NCBI GenBank assembly: GCA_050184585.1
Contig: JBFXAF010000017.1
Location: 1-53,708, forward strand
Length of the DNA: 53,708 nt
Origin: JBFXAF01 sp050184585
Lineage (GTDB): Bacteria; Pseudomonadota; Alphaproteobacteria; Rhizobiales; Rhizobiaceae
Direction of reading: 5' to 3'
The notes beneath the pieces are model-generated. The model was not told where the DNA came from, made no database searches, and saw only the letters and a program-made list of their open reading frames with translations. Shown in pieces: positions 1-12,000 of the stretch. Each line of letters begins with the position of its first letter. Position 1 is the stretch's first letter. The translations under genes were made by a program, and so were the position numbers.

Positions 1-3000
1 ACCGAGACGTTCGAATACACGATCACCGACGCCGACGGCGACGAGGATACGGCCGAGTTCACCCTGACGATCGACGATACGGGCGTCACGAGCATCTCGG
101 CGACCGATACGCTGGTCGACGAGGACGACCTGCCGAACGGCAACGACGACGACATGGCCGGCGACGACGATCCGGACGCTTCGGGCGCGATCGACTATGC
201 GTTCGGCGCCGACGACGTCGCCAGCGTCGTGCTGTCGACGGCCGGCAACACGACCTCGCTGACGACGCTCTACGACGATCCCATCGACACGATCTGGGTG
301 GGCAATCAGCTCATCGGCTATGTCAGGGACAGCGACCACATCCAGACCGCCAACCAGGTCTTCACCGTCACGGTGACCGGCTTCGACAACGCGCAGGCGA
401 CCTACGAGGTCAACCTGCTGCAGCCTGTGAAGCATCCCGACCAGGATGATTCGGGCACCGGCGACGAAGAGACCGCATTCGAGGATAATCTATCCATCGA
501 CGTGACCGCCACGGTCACGGATGCCGACGGCAGCGAGGCGACCGTCGACTTCACCGTCGAGATCGACGACGACATTCCGGTCGTCGAGGCGCTGCCGGTT
601 GAGTTCGAGTTCCAGCCGATCGCCAACACGATCGAGCGCGACGGCAACCGGCTCTACCAGGACGCCAAGGGAGAGGACGGCTTCGATATTCTGCTGACCG
701 GCATGTCCGGCGCATCGGATGTGAACGTCAACCCGACCGATACCGGTGAAGGCATCCACGTCGGGTCAGGCCCCGGCATCGCGGTCGGCGAACGGCTGAG
801 GCTCGACTTCGTCAAGAACCTGGCGGTGACGGGCAATCCGACCAATACCTTCACCGCCGACGAGCACTATTCGACAGAGCAGGTCTCCTTCGACGTGCCC
901 TTCGTCATGGGCGGCGGCGAAGCCGTGATGTTCATCCAACTTTACGATGTCGATGCCGGCGAAGACAATTCGAACGACACGGCTAACTTCAATGACGACC
1001 CGACGGTCGAAATCGCCGACATCCAGGTGAGCGCGGGTACCCCGACCATCGAAGCGTACCATGTCGGCGGCGTTATCGTCGGCTATGTCGTGTCGGGCGT
1101 GCCGCAGGGCGCGACGATCACCGTCACCGGCACCGAAGCCTTCGAGCGGGTGGCGATCCAGAACTTCAACGGCACGCCGTTCAACAACGGTACATCCGTC
1201 GTGTCGCGCAGCGGCGCGGCGAACTTCGGCATCGATTCACCGACTGCGTATCAGTCCGTTCCGGCATCGCTGACTGTCCTCCACGACGAGACGGCAGGCG
1301 AGCAGGCGCAGTCCGACGACTCGGCCGGTCCGATTCCGACAGTGCTCGCCGACGCCATCGCGACCGACGGCGGCCTGACGGAAATCGGCAGGGCAAGGTC
1401 CGAAGGGTCGCTCGGCATCCTGTTCGACGTCTCGATGGGCGCCGACCGGCAAGGCTCCAGAGCCTACGAACTGGTCAAGGCCGACGGCGGCGCCTTCGAC
1501 GGCGAGGACAGCGGCCTCGACACGCTCGGCGGCGACGACATCAAGCTCTACAGCGACGGCAACATCGTATGGGGCGTCGCCGGCGACGACCTCGATACGG
1601 GCACCCGCGTCTTCGCCGCGCATGTCGGCGTGGACGGCAAGATGCATGTCGTGCAGTTCGAGCCCATCGCGCATGGCGACGATGGCGCTTCGGACGACGT
1701 CGAATCGACGCTGCCCGGCCTGATCCACGTCAAGCTCACCGCGACCGACGCGGACGGCGACGCCGCCTCGGCCGTGTCGGAGACGCCGATCCAGCTCTCC
1801 TTCCGCGACGACGGCCCGGTGGCGCTGGCCGACACAGGCGGAACATCGGAGGGCGGAACACTCGTCGTCGACGCCGAGGGCGGCGTGCTGTCCAACGACA
1901 CGGAGGGCACTGACGGCGCCGAGATATCGGGCGTGCGCGCGGCCAATGGCGACACATCGAACCCGGCGAGCGGGAGCGTCGGCGTGGCGATCCAGGGCGC
2001 CTATGGCTGGCTGACCCTGAACGCCGACGGGTCCTACACCTATGTCGCGGACCAGAACTCGACCACGACGGGCGTGGAAGACGTCTTCGTCTACACGATC
2101 ACCGACGGCGACGGCGACACTTCCACCACCACGCTGACGATCGACGTGGCCGACGTGACGCTGGCGCCGCAGGACGCATCGAACCAGGTCTCCGAAGCCG
2201 CGCTCGACGGCGTGGCCGACGATCGCGACGATCCGGCTCCGGACGATCTCGCGCCGGGAACGGTCGACGGTTCCGATGCCCAGACCGACGGCGAGACGGT
2301 CGCCGGGCAAGCCGCCATCGGCACCGGCGTGACGGTTTCCCACATCCAGGGCGCGACGGGCGACGATGTCGACGACACGGGTCCGGTGACGATCAGCGGC
2401 CAGTACGGCGAGCTGCGCATCGATCATCTCGGCAACTACGTCTACACGCTGACCTCGCCCGCCGATCATTCGGGCGGGCCGGTGAGCGACGACTTCACCT
2501 ACGAAGTGACGGACGCCTTCGGGAATACGGCGACGGCGACGATCTCGATCGAGATCACGGATGACGGCGTGCTGGCCCGCGACGACACCGGCGACGTGAA
2601 CGAGGGACGGACGCTGTCGGTCGACGCCGCCAGCGGTGTGCTGGCCAATGACGGAGAGAGCGCGGACGCGCCGAGCGTGGTCTCGCACATCGTGGCGCTA
2701 CACGGCGGCGCCGAGCTAGAAGTCGTGGTCAGCGCGACGGTCTTCGGTCAGTACGGCATGCTGACGATCCGGCCGGACGGCTCGTATACCTATATCGCCA
2801 ACCCGAACCTGGACAATCAGGCGGGCCTTCTCGATGAGTTCAGCTATACGGTGACGGACGCCGACGGCACCGAGTCCAATGCGTTCCTGACCATCACCGT
2901 CAATGACGGCATACCGGCCGCCGACGCCGCCCCCGTCACGCTGGAACTCGACGAGGCGGCAATCGATGCCAGCGGCACGGAACCGGCGAGCGATGCCGAG

Positions 3001-6000
3001 ACCGACGCGACGCCCGCGCTCTCCTTCATCGCCGGCGACGACGCGCTGGTCGCGTTCGCCTTCGCGAGCGACGTCTCGGGGCTCGAGACCGACTTCGACG
3101 GCGACGGCAACCAGGACGTCTGGTGGCAGCGCGACGCCAACGGCAGCGAAGTCCGCGGCTATCTCGACGCCGCCATGACCGATCAGGCGGTCGAACTCAC
3201 CCTTTCGGCTCCCGGGTCGATCGGGCAGTATACGGTGGGCGACGTCACGGTGACGGCGACGATCCTGAAGGCGCTGCCGCATCCGGACGGGCTGGACGAC
3301 CAAGTGACGCCGCTCGGCTCGGTGACGGTCGAGGCGACCGACACCGACGGCGACGTGGCCCGCGGCGTGGTCAGCATCAACGTCAAGGACGACACGCCGA
3401 CGGCCAATCCGGACGGGGCGGAACTCGGCTCGCAGCGCACGATCCGCGTCGGCGCGGACGCAGGCGTGCTCGCCAACGACGAAGGCGGCGCGGACGGCCT
3501 GCCGGGCGCACCGGACATGACGCCCGACGGCGGCGACGAGATCGTCGTCTCCGACACCGACGGACTGGCGCAGACCGCGCCGGTCGTGACGGCGCTGCCC
3601 GATGGCGGCTATGTCGTTATCTGGGAGAGCCGGGCGGAGGGCTTCGGCACCCCGCCGAGGAGCGTCGTCGGCCAGCGCTATGACACCGACGGCAACACGG
3701 TCGGCACGCAGTTCACCGTCAGCTCGGCGACATCGACGAACTCCATGAACCCGTCGGTGGCGGCGCTCGCCGATGGCGGTTTTGTCGTTACCTGGAACCG
3801 CAGTTTCGGGGCGCCGGATGGCGAAGAACTGTTCGCCCGCGTCTATGAATCCAACGGCACGCCCGGAGCGGAGATCGAGGTCAATACGACAACAGCCGGC
3901 AATCAGCTCCTGTCGTCGGTGATCGGCCTTCCCGACGGGGATTTCCTGGTGGTGTGGGATACCGACCTCGGCGGCGGCAACCGGGAGATCATGGCGCGCC
4001 GCTTCAACGCCGACGGCTCGCCTGAGGGCGGCGAGTTCCAAGTCAACGACACCCTCGCGGGCATCGACAGCAACGTCGTCGCCGCGACGCTCGAAGACGG
4101 AAGCTACGTGATCGCCTGGTCGTCCGCGCAGGGCGACCCTGACGGCTACGGCGTCAGGGCCCGCCATTTCAGCGCTGACGGCACGCCGACAGGCGTGGAG
4201 TTCGTCGTCAATACGACGACGGCGGAGGAACAGAGTGTGCCGTCGATCGCGGCGCTGGCGGACGGCGGCTTCGTCGTCGCCTGGCGCATCGAACTCGGCG
4301 GCGCCGATTTCGACATTCGCGCCCAGCGCTTCGCGGCCGACGGCACCCCAGTGGACGGCGAGATTTCGGTCAATGTGCCGAACACGTTCCCGTTCCAGCA
4401 GAATCCCAATGTCACCGGCCTCGCCGATGGCGGCTTCGTTGTGACCTGGGAATCGTCAAACGAGGACGGCAACTCCTACGGCGTGTTCGGACAGCGCTTC
4501 GACGCCGGCGGCCAGCCGGTCGGCGAACAGTTCCAGTTGAACACGACGACCGCCGGCAGCCAGATGCAGAACGGCGGCTCGCCGTCGATCGTCGAACTGG
4601 CGGACGGGTCGATCGCCGTCGTCTGGTCGAGCCAGCCGGCCGTCACGGCGAACTCGGAAGCGCACATCGTCTCGCGGATCTTCGACATGCCGCGTCCGCC
4701 GGTCGTCACCGGCGTCGAGGCCGGCGACGACGATTCGGCGCCTGTGACCGGGGGTGTCGGAGAGGTGATCCAGGGCCAGTACGGCAAGCTGATCCTCCAT
4801 GCCGACGGCTCCTACAGCTATACGCGCGACGGCAATACGCCCGGCGGCGTCGAGGATGTGTTCGTCTACACGATCCGCGACAATGACGGCGACCCGTCGA
4901 CCGCGACGCTCACGGTGACGCTCGACGACGAGACGCCGTCGGTCACGGTTCCGGCGACGGACGGGCCGACCACGACGGTGGACGAAGCGGCGCTTGGTGT
5001 GCGCTCCGGCGAGCCCGCAGGCTCGGATTCCGCCTCCGACGACGAGACGGCCGAAGGCACGATCGGCTTCACCTCGCCGGACGGCGTCGGCGCGATCACC
5101 ATCGGCACGACGACCTTCGACAATCCCGGCGAACTGACGACGCTCGCCGCGGCGACGCCGGGCGCGCCAGTTCCGGTGAATGATGATGACACCGGCACGC
5201 TATGGGTCATCGGCTACGAATACGACGAGGCGACCGGCCAGGGCACGATCGCGTATCGCTATACGCTCAAGGACAACACGTCCGGCGATCCGAGCAGCGT
5301 CGCCTTCCCGGTCGTCGTGACCGACCTCGACGGCGAGAGCGCGCCGGCGAGCAGTCTCACGATCGCGATCAACGACGACGCGCCGACCGCCAATGAGGAC
5401 ACGATACTTGCCGTGACCGACGCGGACGGCGCGACGGCGGGCGCAAACCTGCTCGACAACGACGTACAGGGCGCCGACGGTGCGACGCTGACCCATGTCA
5501 ACCTCGGCAGCGGCTGGCAGGCGATCAGCGGCGCGCCGATTGTCGTGGCCGATGTCGGAACCTTCACATTCGCGGCCAATGGCGAGTGGACGTTCGACCC
5601 CGATCCCGCGGCGGGCGGCCAGACCGTCACCTTCTCCTACCGCATTACCGACGGTGACGGCGATCCGTCGGAGGCGGAACAGGACATCGCCATCCAGGAA
5701 GCAGGGTCCGACTTCACGGTCACCGGCAGCGTGACCGGCAAGGTCGAGGAAGAGCATATCGATTCGGCCCAGGCGCAGGGCAACGACGACACCACGTCGG
5801 AATCGACCGATCCGAACGAGGACGAAGACGTTCCGGGCGATCTCGACAACACCACCGACGTTCAGGTCGGCGACTTCTCCGGACTGGCGGTGACCGGCGC
5901 GGACGGCGCGCTGAGCTACAGCGTCGCGCCCGTCACCACCGGGATGGCGGTGATGAAGTCGGACGGCACGCCGCTGACCTCGCATGGCCAGCAGGTGGTC

Positions 6001-9000
6001 TACGCCAAGAGCGGGGACACTCTGATCGGCTATGTGGAAGGCTCCGGCACCGGCTTCAACGAGGCGACCGACCGCAAGGTGTTCACGCTCGAAGTCAACG
6101 AGCCGGCCGACGGCCAGTGGACCTTCACGCAGTTCGACAATGTCGACCACCACACGGTCGGCAGCGCCGACGATGTCGAGGACATCATCGGCATCGATCT
6201 CGGCGGGCGCGTGCGCGTGGCCGACCAGGGTGGCAACGCGACGACGATCGCCGAATTCGACGTCAACGTGATCGACGACACGCCGGCGGCGACGCCGGTG
6301 GAGGTGGGCGTGCCGGCCGGCGGCAAGGACACCAACATCATGCTGATCCTCGATATGTCGGGGAGCATGGACCAGGGCTCGAAGCTCGCACAGACCAAGG
6401 CGGCCGCCGTCGCGCTCATCAACGCCTATGACGAACTCGGCGATGTGAAGGTCAACATTGTCCTGATGCGCAACGGCGATGCGATCAGAAGCCCGATCCG
6501 CTGGAACAGCGGCCAGGAGGCGATAGACTACATCAACAGCACGCAGCAGCCTCCCGACGGCCTGCCCAACCCCTTCGGCGAAACCAACTACACGGCCGGC
6601 ACGCAGCGGGCGATGGAAGCGTGGGATCACGTGCAGAACGAGCCGAAGATCGACGGCGCGGAAACCGTTTCCTACTTCATCTCCGACGGAAACCCCACAA
6701 CCGGCGGCTGGGGCGATCCGCAGGAAGCAGCGTGGACGGAGTTCCTCAACGACAACGACATCCTGTCCTATGCGTTGGGCATCGGCGACGCCGGCCTCGC
6801 CAACCTCAACCGCGTCGCCTATGACGGCCGCGGCGACGGCGAGGACATCAACGGCATCCGCGTCAACAACCTGAACCAGCTGACCGACGCGCTGGTCGGC
6901 ACCGTTTCCAGCGTGCAGGGCAACCTGCTCGTCGACGAGAGCGGCCCTACTCCGGTCTACCGGCCGGGCGCGGATGGCGGGCACGTCGAGTCGATCAAGG
7001 TCGGCGACGTCACCTATACCTTCGACGACACGGCCAACACGATCGCGGAAACCGGCACGCCACCACCGGGCTATGTCGACCACGGCACATGGGCCGAGAT
7101 CCCGACGCCCGAGGGCGGCACGCTGACCTTCTTCTTCGAGGCGTTCGGCACCAACGAAGCCGGCTCCTGGAGCTACATCGCGCCGACGCAGGCCGGCGTG
7201 CAGGAGGTCTTCGAATACACGCTGGTCGACGGCGACGGCGACAGGTCCACATCGACGCTGACGATTGACGTCACCGAATCGAACCAGCCGCCGCAGGGCA
7301 CGGACAGCACGCTCGCCATCAACGAGGACGCCGCCCCGGTGGCGCTGACGGCCGCCAATTTCGGCTTCAGCGATCCGAACAACAGCCCGGCCGACGATTT
7401 CCACAGCGTCAGGATCATGGGGCTGACCGGGGGCGGCACGCTGTTCCTCGGCACGACTCCGATCCCCGACTTCCCCGTCGACGTGACGGCGCAGCAGATC
7501 GCTAACGGCGATCTCACCTATCAGCCGGCGGCGAACGGCAACGGCGCGGGCTACGCGACAGTCTCGTTCCGCGTCATCGACGACGGCGGCACCGACGACG
7601 GCGGGCTGGACACCGACCCGACGCCGAACAAGCTGACGATCGACGTGACGCCCGTCAACGACGCGCCGCAGATCGCCGGCCTCGGCGACGCGCCGCTTGC
7701 CTACACCGAAGACCAGACCGCGCAGCGCATCGACACCGCCGTCACGGTGACGGACATCGACTCGACGAACATGAACGGCGGCAGCCTGACCGTCGCGGTC
7801 ACCGGCAATCCGTCGACGGACGACGTGCTGTCTATCGTGGGCAACGGCAGCGGCGGCAACCAGATCTCGGTCAACGGCAACAACATCCGTTTCGGCGGCA
7901 CCGCCGCCGCCAACAATATCGCGACCTTCACCGGTGGGACCAATGGCGACCCGCTTGTGATCACCTTCAACAGCAACAACGCTACGCCGGCGGCGGTCGA
8001 CCGCGTCATCGAGAGCATCGGCTATTCGAATACGTCCAACGACCCGAGCACGGCGCAGCGCACCTTGACCTACACGCTGAACGACGGCGACGGGACCGCC
8101 AATGGCGGTCAGGACACGGTGATCGGCACCGCCACGGTGAACGTGACGGCGCGCAACGACGCGCCGACGCTGGACAACGGTGCGTCGCCGGCGCTCGCTC
8201 CGGTTCTGGAAGACGCGGCTGCGCCGGTGAACGCCGTCGGCACGCTGGTGTCGGACCTCGTCGACCCGGCGGGCGGCGGCGGGGTGAACAATGTGACGGA
8301 CCCGGACGGGCCCGGTGTCGGCATCGCGCTGACCGGAAAGACCGGCAGCGGAACGTGGTGGTACTCGCTCGACGATGGCGCCAGCTGGACCGACGTCGGC
8401 ACAGTCACGAACGCCAGCGCACTGCTGCTGCCGGACGACGCGCGGCTCTATTTCCAGCCGAGCGCCAACGCCACGGGAGCCGCCTCCATCACCTTCCGCG
8501 CGTGGGATGAATCGGGAGCCGGCGTGGCCGGCACGAAGGTCAGCACGGCGACGAATGGCGACACAACGCCGTTCTCCAGCACGACCGACACGGTCAGCCT
8601 GACTGTGACGCCGGTCAACGACGCGCCGACGATCGGAGACCTTGGCGACGCACCGATCACCTACACGGAGAACGCAGCCGCAACGCGCATCGACACCGCC
8701 GTCGCGGTGGCGGACATCGACTCGACCAACATGAACGGCGGCTCGCTGACCGTGGCCGTAACCGGCAACGGCACACCGGAAGACGTCCTGTCGGTCGTCG
8801 GCAACGGCAGTGGCGCGAACACCATCCACGTCGCCAATGTCGGCGGCATCAACTACATCCGTCTCGGCACCAACAACGTCGCGGGCAACAACATCGCCAC
8901 CTTCACCGGCGGCACGAATGGCGATCCGCTCGTGATCACCTTCATCAACGACAACGCGACCGTCGCCGCCGTCGACCGCGTGGTCGAGAGCATCGCCTTC

Positions 9001-12000
9001 TCCAACACGTCCGACAACCCGAGCACGGCGCAGCGCACCGTGACCTACACGCTGGTGGACGGCGACGGGACGGCGAACGGCGGCGCCGACACCGCGACCG
9101 CCACGGCGACGGTCACCGTCAACGCCAGCAACGACGCGCCGTTGGTGAGCGGCCTGTCTGTCACCGAGTCGGGCATCAGCTTCATCGTCGATGACCCGGA
9201 CAGCACCGACCTGACCGTTCAAGGGCCGCTCGCGGCCGGCTTCGGCAGTCCGACGTTTGCGAACGGGCCGGTCACGCTGACGCCGGTACCGCAGCCATCG
9301 GCCATATCCGGCACGCTTTTCGTGACGGATGGCGCGGCTTCGTCCTCGGTGATCGTGAACCTGGTTATGATCGGCACCGATGGCGCCGACGGGCTCGGCG
9401 CAGGCGCCGCCTCGACCGCGATCTACGGATTCGGTGGCGACGACACGCTGACCGGAGGAGCGGCGAACGACTGGATCTTCGGTGGCACCGGAAACGACAC
9501 GATCACCGGCGGCGGCGGTGCGGACCAGTTGTACGGTGGAGCCGACGACGACACGTTCAACATCGGCGGCACGGGGCAGTTCGCGTCGGGCGAGGTGATC
9601 AACGGCGGTGACGGCACCGACACGATCGCGATCACGTCGACATCCAACAACGCAACCTACAACTTCACGATCGGGACGATCGAGAATATCGAGAACCTCA
9701 CGGCACTCGGTAACAACCAGATCGTGCAGCTCACCGCGGCGCAGTGGGCCGGTCTGAACGATATCGACCTCGGCGGCGGCAGCGACACGCTGGACGTGAA
9801 CGTGACCGGCAGCCAGGATGTCTCCCTGCTCGGAATCACGAACCTGACCGGCGTGGAATCACGCGGCATGTCTGGCTCGGGGGGCGACGATACGCTCACG
9901 CTGACGACGGCCCAGCTCAATGCCTTCATCACGGGCGGCACGACGGTCGGCATCAACCTGGCCGGCGGAAGCGACACCGTCACATTGGCCGACGGCGGAT
10001 CGGTCGACCTGACATCCGTGGCGTTCAACAGCGTCGAGCGGCTTACCGGCGCACCGGGCGGAAACAGCACGGTCAGCATGACGACCGATCAGTGGGACAA
10101 TTTCACGGAGATCGACCTCGGCGACGGCGCGGACACGCTCAACGTCGTCGCGAGCGCCGCCAGCGTCAACATCACGGGCCTGTCGTCGCCAACGATGAAC
10201 GGAATCGAGAACCGCAATCTCGTCGTCTCCAATACGGGTGTGGTGAACCACACCGTGACGATGACGGCGCAGCAGTGGACGGGCTTCACAAGCATCGATC
10301 TTGCCGGCGGAGCGGGGGATATTCTCAATGTCACCACCAGCGGCACGGTCGACATCTCGTCGGCCGGCACGCCCTCGCATGCCGCCATCGAGACCCGCAA
10401 CCTCACGGGCTCGACCAACGCCGACACCGTGACGCTTTCCGCCACCCAGTTCGCGTCGTTCACCTCGATCGGGCTCGGCGGTAACACCAGCGACGTCCTG
10501 AACGTGGTTGTGGCAGGACCGACCGACATTTCGGGCCTCACCTCGCCGACGGTTCTCGCCGACGTCGACTCGCGAAACCTGGTGGGCAGCGGCGGCGACG
10601 ACACCGTGACGATGACGGCGGAGCAGCTGTCGACCTTCACCAGCAGCGGTAACCGCTCGATCAACCTCGGCGGCGGCACCGACACGCTGATCCTGACGAC
10701 GGCGATCACGGGCACGTTCGGCAACTTCGCCGCCTCGACCTTCTCCGGCGTCGAGCACATCGCGGTGACGACCGGCAGCGTGGCCGACAACATCACGCTG
10801 ACGGCGCAGCAGTGGGCGAACCTCGACAGCATCGACCTCGGCAATGGCGCCAACACGGTCACCGTGCAACTGGGCGGCCCCGCGGGGGACATATCGGGAC
10901 TCGGCCTGCCGGCGATTTCGAACGTCAACAGCGTGGAGCTGAACGGCACGACCGGCAACGACTCGATCACGCTGACGGGCGAACAGCTGAACGCCTTCAC
11001 GTCGATCGCGCTGAGCTCCGGGACCGACACGATCAGCATCACGTCGACCTCGGCCGGCCTGAACGGGATGAGCGACGGCAACTTGAGCGGTGTCGAAACC
11101 ATCTCGGCCTCGACAGCCGCCGCAGGCGTCACGATCGACCTGTCCAGCCAGTCGGCCGAGGGCTTTGTTGTCACCGGCAGCAACTTCGCCGATACGCTGA
11201 TCGGTGGAGCGAAGGTAGACTTCATCACCGGCGGCGAGGGCAATGACTTCCTCTATGGCGGCGGCGAAGATGACCGATATCTGTTCCGGTTCACCGGCGA
11301 CGGTCACGATACGATCGACGAGACGACCGGCGGCGGCAACAACGATACAATCAGCATCGCGGCCTCGGGTCAGGCTTTTTCCGAATTCGACTTCGAGCGT
11401 GTCGACATTGATGCCGACGGGGCCGACGACCTTCGGATCCGCTACAATGGGCAGACCATCACGGTGGTAAACCAGTATGACGGGGCGCCGATCAAGTTCC
11501 TTACGATTTCAGGTGGCGGCAGTTTCCACGGCTACACGTCGCCGTCCACCTCCTACGCTTTCGTGTCGACCGGCCTTGAGGGCACCGCCGGCGAAGACCT
11601 CATCGTCGGGACCAGCGCCGGGGGCACGTTGAACGGGCTCGGCAGCAACGACCTGCTCTTCGGGGGCAGCGCCGTCGACACGCTGAACGGCGGCGACGGA
11701 AACGATCTGCTCGTCGGCGGCGCCGGAAACGATACGCTCAACGGCGGCAACAATGGCGACACGCTGGTCGGCGGCGCCGACGACGACACGATGACCGGCG
11801 GCGCCGGCCTCGACAGGTTCGTCGTCGACGCGGGCATCGACACGATCACCGACCTGGGTACCACCGGATCCGGCCAGGAAGTCCTGGTCGTCTCGGCCGG
11901 AGCGACGGCGAACGCGACGGTGACGTCGGGCTGGACGGCGGGCGCGGAGACGGTGAACAACGGGACCGCCTCGCTGACCTCGGACGGCTTCGCCATGAGT

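Noticed and set aside
5200..9222. A 1,340-codon open frame on the minus strand opposite the adhesin, with similar long frames at 1237-2688, 2716-4167, 9859-11307 and 11509-13383
   Set aside because: These are mirror frames caused by the GC-rich, Asp/Gly/Thr-heavy codons of the adhesin. Their translations are Arg/Val/Asp-rich low-complexity sequence with no recognisable domain, and the plus frame is full of known domains.
3499..11820. The regular repeats in the adhesin considered as a CRISPR array or DNA satellite
   Set aside because: The periodicity is at the protein level with diverged DNA, inside one open frame; there are no short identical repeats with unique spacers.
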